NCBI GenBank assembly: GCA_019636235.1
Contig: JAHBXW010000003.1
Location: 64,001 to 128,000 of the forward strand
Direction: 5' to 3'
Origin: Planctomyces sp.
GTDB taxonomy: Bacteria; Planctomycetota; Planctomycetia; Planctomycetales; Planctomycetaceae
Length of the DNA: 64,000 bases
In this document: one piece after another, positions 53,115-63,100 of the stretch
How positions within the stretch are numbered: the first letter of the stretch is position 1
Layout of the letters: the number at the start of each line of letters is the position of its first letter
Notes under the pieces: generated by a model
Database searches by the model: none
What the model was told of the DNA's origin: nothing
Seen by the model: the letters and a program-made list of their open reading frames with translations, nothing else
Made by a program: the position numbers and the translations under genes

Positions 53115-54094
53115 GACGCGCCTCCCCGCGGCGCGGCGCTCAGCGGCCCCGCGGGCAGCGGCTCCAGCCCGCCCCACGTCGCCCCGCGCACGACGCACGT
53201 GCGACCGGTCCGCAACGCATGCACCACCGCAGTCATCACCAGCAGCACCCCCACAACTGTGTGCGCGGACCGCAGGCTGACCTGCAGAATCGAATCCGCG
53301 ACCGCCACGTAACCCCAGGTCGCGAAGCCGAACTTCGTCAACCACGAACCAATGCCCAACAGGATCTGCAGACCGCCGGCGAAGAGCACCGCGACCGCCG
53401 AACGGCGCAGCCAGGGCTCCCGCGTGCGGCAGGCGATGACCACGTTGGCGATGATCGCCACGCCCGCCAGAATCCCCAGACCCAGGTGCTCGAACAGCGC
53501 CATCCCCTGATGCCGGATCAGCCCGCCCACGACGAACTGCGCCGCCAGCAGCGCCAGAACCAGCAAACTGCTGACGCGGGCCAGCACCAGCCGCGACGAG
53601 GACGTTTCCGGATCGAGCGGACGTTTCGGAGGCGGCGGCTGCTCCCAGCGCGGGCTGAGCAGCGTCGCACAGGCGCCCATCAGCGACAGGACCACCGCGG
53701 CGAACGCGCCATGCAGCATGGCCAGCCCCCGGGCGTCGAGCTGCACGCGGAATCCGCCCAGCAGCCCCTGCAGGATGACTCCCAGCAGCACGCCGCGGGC
53801 CAGCCAGCGGACGACCGGCCGACAGCCGGCCCGCTCGACCAGCACGACCAATCCGATGGACCACAGGCCGATCAGCACGCCGGCCAGCCGGTGACCGTGC
53901 TCGAGAAACTTGTTCCAGTCACGGGCGAAGTCGGCCAGCCAGGGATAGGTCAGCATGAACTGGCCATCGGAAGTGGGCCAGTCGCGGAACGCCATGCCGG
54001 CGTTTTTGGACGTGACGAGCGCACCGGCAACCAGCGTCACTGTCGCTACGGCGACGGTGGACCAGGCGAATCGGTGCAGGCTCGAAGTGGTCAC
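53111..54094 (-). CDS. ctaA: Heme A synthase (COX15/CtaA family)
   Basis: Oxidises the heme O methyl group to formyl, producing heme A for CoxA. The protein has eight membrane helices. The conserved histidines sit in FLEHGHRLAGVLIG (about residue 65), MLHGAFAAVVLS (about 124), LFEHLGLGILAGVA and LRSAHTVVGVLLV, the usual two pairs of heme-binding histidines. The frame stays open to ATG 54154, but those 20 extra residues (MQFSFFNLQFAKAP...) are encoded by the A+T-rich repeat next to the four-helix-bundle gene. I therefore start at GTG 54094, giving 327 residues. No Shine-Dalgarno site decides between them. Confidence 0.9.
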   Translation of the reverse strand: MTTSSLHRFAWSTVAVATVTLVAGALVTSKNAGMAFRDWPTSDGQFMLTYPWLADFARDWNKFLEHGHRLAGVLIGLWSIGLVVLVERAGCRPVVRWLARGVLLGVILQGLLGGFRVQLDARGLAMLHGAFAAVVLSLMGACATLLSPRWEQPPPPKRPLDPETSSSRLVLARVSSLLVLALLAAQFVVGGLIRHQGMALFEHLGLGILAGVAIIANVVIACRTREPWLRRSAVAVLFAGGLQILLGIGSWLTKFGFATWGYVAVADSILQVSLRSAHTVVGVLLVMTAVVHALRTGRTCVVRGATWGGLEPLPAGPLSAAPRGGAS

Positions 54095-54117
54095 GAATTG
54101 CCGATCGGGTCGTGGTG

Positions 54118-54157
54118 CTTTTGCAAACTGCAAATTGAAAAATGAAAACTGCAAACT
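54118..54157. repeat. Left A+T-rich inverted repeat of the four-helix-bundle element
   Basis: TGCAAACTG and TGCAAATTGAAAAATG words in a G+C-rich genome. The 14-mer ACTGCAAATTGAAA (54127-54140) is an exact inverted match of 54623-54636 on the other side of the gene. Confidence 0.7.
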
Positions 54158-54158
54158 G

Positions 54159-54560
54159 TCAGGGACGCTCGTCGCCGCCGGTCGGGCGTTCCGATTTTTG
54201 CACGCCGTTTCGCCGTGCGGTCACAATGGATTTCGCGGTGATGTTTTGAAGCTGGACGCACTCATCGAGAAGCTCGGTCAGCTGCGCCTCCTTGAGGATC
54301 CCGGATCGGATGGAAAGTCGCAGCCAATAACCGGTTTCGCGCAGCTCCTTGAGGGCGATTTGAAGTTTGTGGACGAAGTCGCGGCGACTCTCGGCCGCAC
54401 GGGCCTCCTCATAGTTTGGTGCTGCCGATGTGCCGCAGCGGATCAGCTGCCCTGCGATGTGACGTCCGAGTCGGGTTTCGGGCAGGTTTTCGACGACATT
54501 GCCAACTCTGACCGCAAGGACCAGGAGCCGCTCGGAAAGTTCGTCGGACGTCATTCGCAT
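54159..54560 (-). CDS. Four-helix-bundle protein (23S rRNA intervening-sequence protein family)
   Basis: A 133-residue all-helical protein. The signature runs LAVRVGNVVENLP, GRHIAGQLIRCGTSAAPNYEEARAAESRRDFVHKLQIALKELRETGYWLRL and LLDECVQLQNITAKSI. This is the S23/TIGR02436 family, first seen inside 23S rRNA intervening sequences and present in many genomes as scattered short genes; related folds act as accessory proteins in diversity-generating retroelements. No function in respiration is known. It sits between coxA (93 bases) and ctaA, flanked on both sides by A+T-rich inverted repeats, as if inserted in the operon. A reverse transcriptase or transposase is not present nearby. Confidence 0.88.
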   Translation of the reverse strand: MRMTSDELSERLLVLAVRVGNVVENLPETRLGRHIAGQLIRCGTSAAPNYEEARAAESRRDFVHKLQIALKELRETGYWLRLSIRSGILKEAQLTELLDECVQLQNITAKSIVTARRNGVQKSERPTGGDERP

Positions 54561-54598
54561 TGCGCGCGCCGCTCACGCCCTCCGCGTCACACTTGCCA

Positions 54599-54637
54599 GC
54601 TTTTCAATTTGCATTTTTCAACTTTCAATTTGCAGTT
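54599..54637. repeat. Right A+T-rich inverted repeat of the four-helix-bundle element
   Basis: Contains TTTTCAATTTGCA (54601-54613) and TTTCAATTTGCAGT (54623-54636). The second is the reverse complement of 54127-54140. Ends 16 bases before the coxA stop codon. Confidence 0.7.
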
Positions 54638-54653
54638 ACCCCCTTTCTCGCGA

Positions 54654-56501
<1,848 letters not shown>

Positions 56502-56580
56502 ACAGCAACTCCCTTTCGGGACGAATGACTTTCTTTGAACTCAGGGAACTCCGCCAACGCGGCAAGTCGGCCGGGCGGGG

Positions 56581-57426
56581 TCATTCCTCGTCGGCAGCGT
56601 CCGGGACGCCGTCGTAATCCTGCTGCGCCTGCAGGTCCCTCAGGTACTGCAGGAAGTCGGGCTCGCGCAGCGCCACGAACCGGGCGCGCATCTTGTAGTG
56701 TCCCCAGCCGCACAGCTCGGCGCACAGCAGCGTGAACTCGTCCGCCCGGTCGGCCTCGAACCACACGGGAATCGTGAGTCCGGGCACGGCGTCCTGCTTG
56801 ACCCGCAGTTCGGGCAGGAAGAACGCGTGCTGCACGTCATCCGTCCGCAGGTTGATCATCACGGGCTGCGCCGCCGGCAGCCGCAGGTCGTTGACGGCGT
56901 ACAGGTCGGTCGGCTGCGGGTCGGCCATCAGCGGCAGCAGGTTGCCGTTGGCGTCGAACCCGGGATACCGGATCCGCCACTCGAACTGGCGGGCGGTGAC
57001 TTCGGCCAGCGGACGGTTCTGCACCTGCTCCGGGAATTCGCTTTTGAAGCGGATCGCCGCGACCACGTCCATCTGGTACAGGGCGATGAACAGCAGAATG
57101 CCGGCCGGAACGATCGACCAGATGACCTCCAGGTTGTGGCTGCCGTGGGAGAACCAGGCCTTCTCGCCGCTGCCCGCATCGCCGCGGCGGGCGCCCGTCC
57201 ACAGCACATAGCCCAGGGCCAACTGCGTGCCGATGAACGTGACCGTCGTGATCGCCAGGATCATGTAGAACAGGTCGTCGATGCGGCGGCCCATCGGCGA
57301 GGCCGCCTCGCCTCCGTACGGCCCGGTGGTCCCCGGAAACCACCAGCCCCGTTCCGGCGCGACGTAACACGACCACAGCGCCAGGATCGGCACCAGCATG
57401 AACAACGCTATCCAGAACTTCTTCAC
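56581..57426 (-). CDS. coxB: Cytochrome c oxidase subunit II
   Basis: Accepts electrons from cytochrome c through the binuclear CuA centre. The 281-residue protein has two N-terminal membrane helices (about residues 4-22 and 53-78). A cupredoxin domain follows, with His200 (VQHAFFLPELRVKQDAVPG) and Cys235, Glu237, Cys239, His243 and Met246 in CAELCGWGHYKM, a complete CuA set. There is no fused C-terminal cytochrome c, consistent with separate cytochrome genes upstream. GTG 57426 has AGGAG eight bases before it and begins directly with the basic MKKFW start. Confidence 0.95.
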   Translation of the reverse strand: MKKFWIALFMLVPILALWSCYVAPERGWWFPGTTGPYGGEAASPMGRRIDDLFYMILAITTVTFIGTQLALGYVLWTGARRGDAGSGEKAWFSHGSHNLEVIWSIVPAGILLFIALYQMDVVAAIRFKSEFPEQVQNRPLAEVTARQFEWRIRYPGFDANGNLLPLMADPQPTDLYAVNDLRLPAAQPVMINLRTDDVQHAFFLPELRVKQDAVPGLTIPVWFEADRADEFTLLCAELCGWGHYKMRARFVALREPDFLQYLRDLQAQQDYDGVPDAADEE

Positions 57427-57477
57427 CGAACTGTCTCCTGCCTCAACCGACCACTCGACCGCCGACGCCGGATCGGG

Positions 57478-58914
57478 CTAGCGCGTCGCCACCTGCTCGA
57501 CGTCCTCGACGACGGGACGCGCCTCTTTCAGCCCGTCGCCGGGATGACGCACCTCGAACGGCACGCTGAGGATGTAATTCACCAGGTCCCACAACTCCTC
57601 GTCCGTCTTCTTGCCGCCGAACGCCGGCATGGGCGTGCCCTTGATGCCGCCATGCAGCCGCGCGAACAGGTCGATCGGCCGTCGTCCGCCGCGGTAAATG
57701 CCCTGCGTCAGGTTCCGGGGCTTCACCAGGTTGCCCCACTCGTCGTACAGGCCGGGGGTGGGATTGTCCTCGCCTGCGGCGTTCTTCGTGATGGAGTACG
57801 ACTGCGGCCCGTCCCCCAGCGCCGCCTCTCCGTGACAGGCCACGCAGTTGAGGTCCTGCGACAAGTACAGCATCCGGCCGCGGGCGATGGATTCCGGCGT
57901 CGCCGGCGGACGCTTCGCCCCCGGCACAATGATGGCCTCCGGCTCGTTGGCCTCGACCCACCGCGTCACGATCGACTCGACCGTCTCGTTGAACTGCTCC
58001 TGCATGTCCCCGCCATTTACCATGCCGGTAAATTCGTCGAGAATGCCCTTCCTGGTTTCCCCGCCGTCGATGCGATCCTTCACCGCCTGATTCGAATAAT
58101 CGTTCCCCAGCTGGGTCACGAGCTGGTATTCCACCTCGCCGCGCATCGACAGGAACAGCACGTATTCGATGATGGCCATGCTCTCCGCGTCGCTGAGCAG
58201 CTTGAACGACGGCATGTACGTGCCGGGGACGCCGTTCTCGATGACGCGGGCCAGGTCTGCGCGGGACGCTCGGTTCGAGGCGGTCGTCGTCGTGAACTTG
58301 AAAATGCCGCGGCGGAAATCACGAGGCCGCGGATTCAGGTACGACGCCGTCGGCCCCTGCGCGTCCCCGCTCACGCCATGGCAGTGCTGGCAGTGTTCGG
58401 CGTACAGCACCCGGCCGTAGCGCAATACCTCGCCCGGTCCGATCGCCACGCGATCCCCTTCCGCGGGGACGCTGGCCAGCGGCTGTTCGAACATGATGCG
58501 GCCGGCCACATCCACGGCTTCGACCCATGCCGGGTCGCCCTGCGATTGCAGCAGCGGTCCGGACAGCCAGGCCGTCTGCAGGCCGGGTTCGATGGGCAGA
58601 TTCTGCTGCGAGTAATTCACCGCGATCGACCGCGCGTCGGGGGCGGCGCCCACGGCGCCCGCCGCGGCGTGCAGCTTGATCGGCAACTGCTCCCAGGCGA
58701 CGACCTGCGTCGGCGTGCCGAAGTGCTGCTCGAGCGCCTCATGCACGTAGGACTGGGCCTCGGGCATGAGGTTTTCGAAACCGGCGCGATGCGTGAACTG
58801 GGCTTCCTGCCGGCCGCAGCCCTGCGCGGCGCCGCACAGCACGAGGGCCGCCAGCGCGGCAGCAGGCCGGCCGGAGACGGCCGTGAGAAGTCGATGAAAA
58901 ACGGACCTGATCAT
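57478..58914 (-). CDS. Diheme cytochrome c lipoprotein
   Basis: A 478-residue exported electron carrier. The signal sequence ends in a lipobox-like LCGAAQGC, so it is probably lipid-anchored. Two c-type heme motifs lie in separate domains: CQHCH (Cys175, Cys178, His179) and CVACH (Cys357, Cys360, His361). Candidate methionine ligands are in GVPGTYMPSF and GGIKGTPMPAFGG. It is 51 bases before coxB on the same strand and is the obvious donor to CuA (inference). A shorter relative is the cytochrome of alternative complex III operons, but no other ActABC subunit is seen. Confidence 0.85.
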   Translation of the reverse strand: MIRSVFHRLLTAVSGRPAAALAALVLCGAAQGCGRQEAQFTHRAGFENLMPEAQSYVHEALEQHFGTPTQVVAWEQLPIKLHAAAGAVGAAPDARSIAVNYSQQNLPIEPGLQTAWLSGPLLQSQGDPAWVEAVDVAGRIMFEQPLASVPAEGDRVAIGPGEVLRYGRVLYAEHCQHCHGVSGDAQGPTASYLNPRPRDFRRGIFKFTTTTASNRASRADLARVIENGVPGTYMPSFKLLSDAESMAIIEYVLFLSMRGEVEYQLVTQLGNDYSNQAVKDRIDGGETRKGILDEFTGMVNGGDMQEQFNETVESIVTRWVEANEPEAIIVPGAKRPPATPESIARGRMLYLSQDLNCVACHGEAALGDGPQSYSITKNAAGEDNPTPGLYDEWGNLVKPRNLTQGIYRGGRRPIDLFARLHGGIKGTPMPAFGGKKTDEELWDLVNYILSVPFEVRHPGDGLKEARPVVEDVEQVATR

Positions 58915-58968
58915 GATTGACTCTGCATTTCCCGTCGCGGGAGGACATCACGGCTGTGAGCCGCCGCT

Positions 58969-59235
58969 TCAGTTCGTCGCTTCCGGCGGGGCCTCGGGAG
59001 GACTGGAAGGAACCTCCTCGGCCGAGGCCTCGGGGATGCGTTCCATGGGGCTGCCGGCCTTGGGCGTTTCGGACTCCGGCGCGGCGGCCGGCGGCTCTTT
59101 CCCAAGTGTGATTTTGACTTCATCCGCGCGGCGCACGACCGCCGGCTGTCGCCCGTCGTCGCGGTCGCCGGAGCATCCCGTCGCCAGGCTGGCGCCAGCC
59201 GCGAGGGCCAGCCATGTGCATCGAACCCTGTTCAT
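58969..59235 (-). CDS. Small hypothetical lipoprotein
   Basis: An 88-residue protein with a basic start, a hydrophobic stretch and the lipobox LATGC (mature Cys about residue 21). The rest is Pro/Glu/Ala-rich and probably disordered. It lies between the cupredoxin-like lipoprotein and the diheme cytochrome, 33 and 54 bases from them, so it belongs to the cluster. No family recognised. Confidence 0.6.
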   Translation of the reverse strand: MNRVRCTWLALAAGASLATGCSGDRDDGRQPAVVRRADEVKITLGKEPPAAAPESETPKAGSPMERIPEASAEEVPSSPPEAPPEATN

Positions 59236-59268
59236 CTCGTCCCGTCCCCGGGGCGCTCGCGCGCCCGT

Positions 59269-60129
59269 TCAACCTCCGGCCAGCTTGGCCCCGTCCACCG
59301 TCAGCTCCTGTTCGACTTCGCCGTCGACAGGGATCGTGACTTTCAGCCCTCGGCTGATGTATCCCGCCCGTTCATGCCAGACGACGAACTCGACCTGCGT
59401 GCCCGGCACGCCGGTGATCTCAAACGTCCCGTCCGGCGCGGTGACCGTGCCCCAGGGATGGCTGAGCGGCAGATGGTACGCGCCCATCCAGGCGTGATAG
59501 TCGCACTTCGCCCTGACCGGCACCGCCTCCGGACGGCCGTACACGAAGTCCACGCCGCGACGGTCGTTGGCGACGATCGTCTGGTTGAAGCTCGCGGAAC
59601 CCTGCGGGGCGAAGGCCGTGTTGTGAGCCACCGGATCGCCGTTCTTGAAGTTCAAGGGCTGGCCGACCCGCACCACGGCCGCCCGCGGCACGAAACGGCA
59701 CCCCTGCTGGTCGACGACGATCGCCTCTTCCGGGGGAGGAGGGATCTCGCCTCCCGGAACTCGCTTGAGGTACACGAACACGTTCCCCAGTCCATTGCCG
59801 TCCCCAACGACCAGCGAGTCGTCCGGAATCTCGTTCGCCGCGCAGATGGCGTCCTTCGTCGGCGCGCCCTTGGCCATCAGCACCGGCAGCGTGGGAACTG
59901 TTCCGGTCACGACGACCCGGCCCTTGAAGGTGCCATAGCCGTCCACCGTCGCCCCGCCTCCGGCATCGGCTGTCGTCGCCTCGCCCTCAGGCGCCTTGTC
60001 CGACAGCAGAACCGTCACCGACGGACGCGTCGAACCGCCGCCGCCCAGCGCGTGCACCGGCGAGTCGCAGCCGCTCTGCAACAGGCCTCCGGCGACGAGC
60101 GCCGCCAGCGCGAGCCATTGTGTCTTCAT
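59269..60129 (-). CDS. Cupredoxin-like lipoprotein (plastocyanin/methylamine-utilisation-like)
   Basis: A 286-residue lipoprotein with the lipobox LLQSGC. After a Gly/Thr-rich spacer it has a beta-sandwich: GTFKGRVVVTGTVPTLPVL, NVFVYLKRVPGGEIPPPPEEAIVVDQQGCRFVPRAAVVRVGQPLNFKNGDPVAHNTAF, then AKCDYHAWMGAYHLPLSHPWGTVTAPDGTFEITGVP. The N-x-D-x-V-x-H-N histidine and the CDYH motif resemble blue-copper ligands; a carboxypeptidase-regulatory-like strand set follows. It may carry copper or electrons to the oxidase (inference). ATG 60129 is chosen because GGGGGAG lies six bases upstream; the frame is open to 60189. Confidence 0.75.
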   Translation of the reverse strand: MKTQWLALAALVAGGLLQSGCDSPVHALGGGGSTRPSVTVLLSDKAPEGEATTADAGGGATVDGYGTFKGRVVVTGTVPTLPVLMAKGAPTKDAICAANEIPDDSLVVGDGNGLGNVFVYLKRVPGGEIPPPPEEAIVVDQQGCRFVPRAAVVRVGQPLNFKNGDPVAHNTAFAPQGSASFNQTIVANDRRGVDFVYGRPEAVPVRAKCDYHAWMGAYHLPLSHPWGTVTAPDGTFEITGVPGTQVEFVVWHERAGYISRGLKVTIPVDGEVEQELTVDGAKLAGG

Positions 60130-60178
60130 CGCCATCTCCCCCTGTTCCGCGGTTCGGGTCGTCGCCGCACCGCACACA

Positions 60179-63100
60179 TCAGACTCCATCGGGATCCGCC
60201 GCCGCCGGCGCGCCGGTCGAGGCTTCCGTAGCCGCGGGCGCTCCGTCCGTCGCTTCGCCCTCCGGCGGCAAGTCCCCCGCCGGCGGCGTGTACGTGATCA
60301 CTCCCAGCCCCTCGAGCATCCGGCTGTAATTCATCAGACTGTAGACGACCGCCTCCACCTGGGCCGCCGAATTGGCGCCGAACAGCTCGGAGAACGGCGG
60401 CTTGTCGGCCGGGAAGTTCACCGGCATCGACGTGTAAGGCGTGATCCACGTCGGACGGTAAATCCACGTCCGCGTCCAGTCGTTCTGCAGCCGCTTCTCG
60501 ACGCGATCCAGGTTCGGACCCCGAATGTCCGTCCGCGGATCCGACGCCTGGTAGGGATGCCCCCCCACCTGGTGGCACTTCACGCACAGCGGGCCGTTCA
60601 GCACTTTCCAGGCGTGCCCTTCGTACCGCTCCTCGAGTTCCGGATGCGCCTCGCGGAACATCTGGTCGACGAGGCTGACGTAATCCGGCTCCTGGACCGT
60701 AATCGACTGATACGGGTAATCCACGCCGTCGATCGCCGCGAAATAGTTCGCCAGGATCTGGGCCTCTTCATCGGTCATGTTGAACCGCGGCATCCGCAGC
60801 ACAGTCGTGTACCGCAGCTGCTCCGGATTCTTCAGGAACCGGAACAGCCAGGGGGTCTGAACCTTGATGCCTTCCTTGTACAGCGGCGGCGGCGCGGCCT
60901 GCCACGACTTGTTGATGTCGCCCAGTTCGTCCACCAGTCGCGGAGTCAGCCAGAGCGCGAGTTCCCCGCCCCGGCCGTTCGACTGCGACACCAGGTCCGC
61001 TTCTGTCAGCGTCACCTTGGCGCTCGGCAGACGAATACGACCCGCGATGTCCAGGGTCTCCCAGACGTCCATGCCGTACTCACGGAACTCCGGATCCTCT
61101 TCCTCCGGATCGGGCGTGTTCGTCACCAGGCCATGAGCCGTGATCAGCGCCCGGCCGTCGTCTGCCGCATGCGGCGACAACCCGCTGACCGCCGGTTTGA
61201 GCTTCAGCAGCAGCCGCAGCGCTTCGGGATGGTCGGCCGGCGAAAAGACGTCCGACAACATCGACTCCGGATGCTCCGCGAACCACTTGCGCAGCGCATC
61301 GCCGCGATTGCTCCGTGCCAGCGACGCGAACAGCTTCGCCAGCTCCGACTGCAGGTCGAGCGACGGATCCAGCCGTCCCTTAAGCGTCAGCTCGCAGTTC
61401 GTCATGAACGTCCGCAGCGGTTCCTGCATCGCCTCCGGCTGAATCAGTGCGTCGTCGCCCCGGCCCGCGATGTCGTCCTGGCTGATCTCGCCGCTGTCGA
61501 TCCTGCGACCGTTGTCGACGAACCACTTGACCAGTTCATCCCGCGTCGCGCCGATGGCTGACCCCAGCGACGCTTTGTACGTCAGGCTGGGCATTTCCAG
61601 CAGGTGGCAGCCGGTGCAGTTGTACTTCTCCAGCAGGCGTTCGCCGTGGATGATGTCGCGTTCGGCGCCGGTCGGCCGGTACTGGTAGGCCGGTGGCGGC
61701 GGATCGTTGACGAGGCCCAGCACGAACGTGGCCACCGCCTCGATCTGCCGCTCGTCAAAGGGGAATTTCGGCATCCGCAGCCGCTCGTCCCAGCCCTTGG
61801 CTTCGATCTTCTTGTAGTCGTAGCTGCGGGGAGCGCGAAGTTTCTGCCAGATGAAGCCGTCGCGGCCATGATGCTCGAGACTGTTGTAGAAGTAGGCCGC
61901 GCTGCGGTCTTCATCCGTCAACTCGCCGCCACGGGCGCCGCGCCGGACGATTTCACTGATCCGCGCGTGCGTGCTGCTGCCGTCGGGTTCGCCATGATGG
62001 TGCAGGAACTCGGCGATGTGCTCCGGCGCCAGCTTGGACGTGTCCTTGCGGCCCCAGTCCTGCAGGGCCGTGCCGATCGGCTTGGCGGTCTCGAAGCCAG
62101 GGATGTCGTGACAGGCGTAACAGCCATACTGCGAGATCGTCCGCCTGCCGACATACTGCAACTGGCGTTCAACCCACTCGGCCTCGCTGACCTCCTCGTC
62201 GGCCGAGGTGGCGACGAGTTCCACCTCGTCGCCCTTGATCAGGTCCCGGACGTCGATGTGCTCGCCATCGGGGCCCGGCTTGAGAGCGCTGGGCGGCACT
62301 GGATAACGACGATCGTCAAGCGCCTTCTGCACGGCGGCGGCGGAGCCCAGCGGCGACTTGCTGAGGTGCAGCCGCGTCAGGTCTTCCAGCGGCGTGCTGA
62401 TCCACAGCTCGACCATCCGCTCGAGACCGCCGCTGAACAGTTTCAACACGGCCCGCGCGCCGTTGCCGGCCTCGCGCGTCAGTTGCGCGAGTTGCTCGCG
62501 AGAACCAACCGCCGTGCCGTTGAACTCAAGAATCACATCGTCCATGCGGATCGGCGCCAGCCGTTCGGCGACCGACAGTTCCTGACCCCGGGAGTTCTTC
62601 AGCGGACGGCCGTCCACATCGACCGCCAGAGCCCGCGACGCGGGTCCCGTCGGCAGCACCTCTTCCACCCGCACGCCGGCGTGCCGTGCCCGAAGCTGCC
62701 GAGCCTCCTCGGCCGTGAAGTCCGCATCCAGCACCAGTCCCAGCGACGGACCGCCCAGCGTCGGCGCCGGGAATTCCTTCGGCCCGCCCTGCAGCAGGTA
62801 GGCCGCGATGTCCGCGGCCGGATCGACAACCTCGCCGCCCACTGTTTCCGCGTTCAGGAACAGGTTCGGCATCCGGGTTTTCGTGTGGTACAGCTCCGGA
62901 TTCTTCAGCCAGGTGTACAGCCACGCGAAGCCCTCGGGGCCCGGCTTCACCTTCTCGTGAATGTTCGTGATGTTCGGCCCGAAGTCCGCGTCGACGCCGG
63001 CGAACTCGGGGTCGTCGTGGCTGTGGCAGGCCAGGCAACCGCGGCGCTCGAACGCGATCTTGCCGCGCCCGGCGTCAGGCTCGTACCCCGTGGGGGGCGC

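Noticed and set aside
53115-53864. Upstream extension of the ctaB frame through ctaA
   Set aside because: The extension is out of frame with ctaA, Gly/Ala/Arg-rich and non-hydrophobic; ATG 53114 forms the expected ATGA overlap with ctaA.
54095-54154. Twenty extra N-terminal residues of CtaA
   Set aside because: They are encoded by the A+T-rich repeat and break the family N terminus; GTG 54094 is preferred, though without a strong ribosome site.
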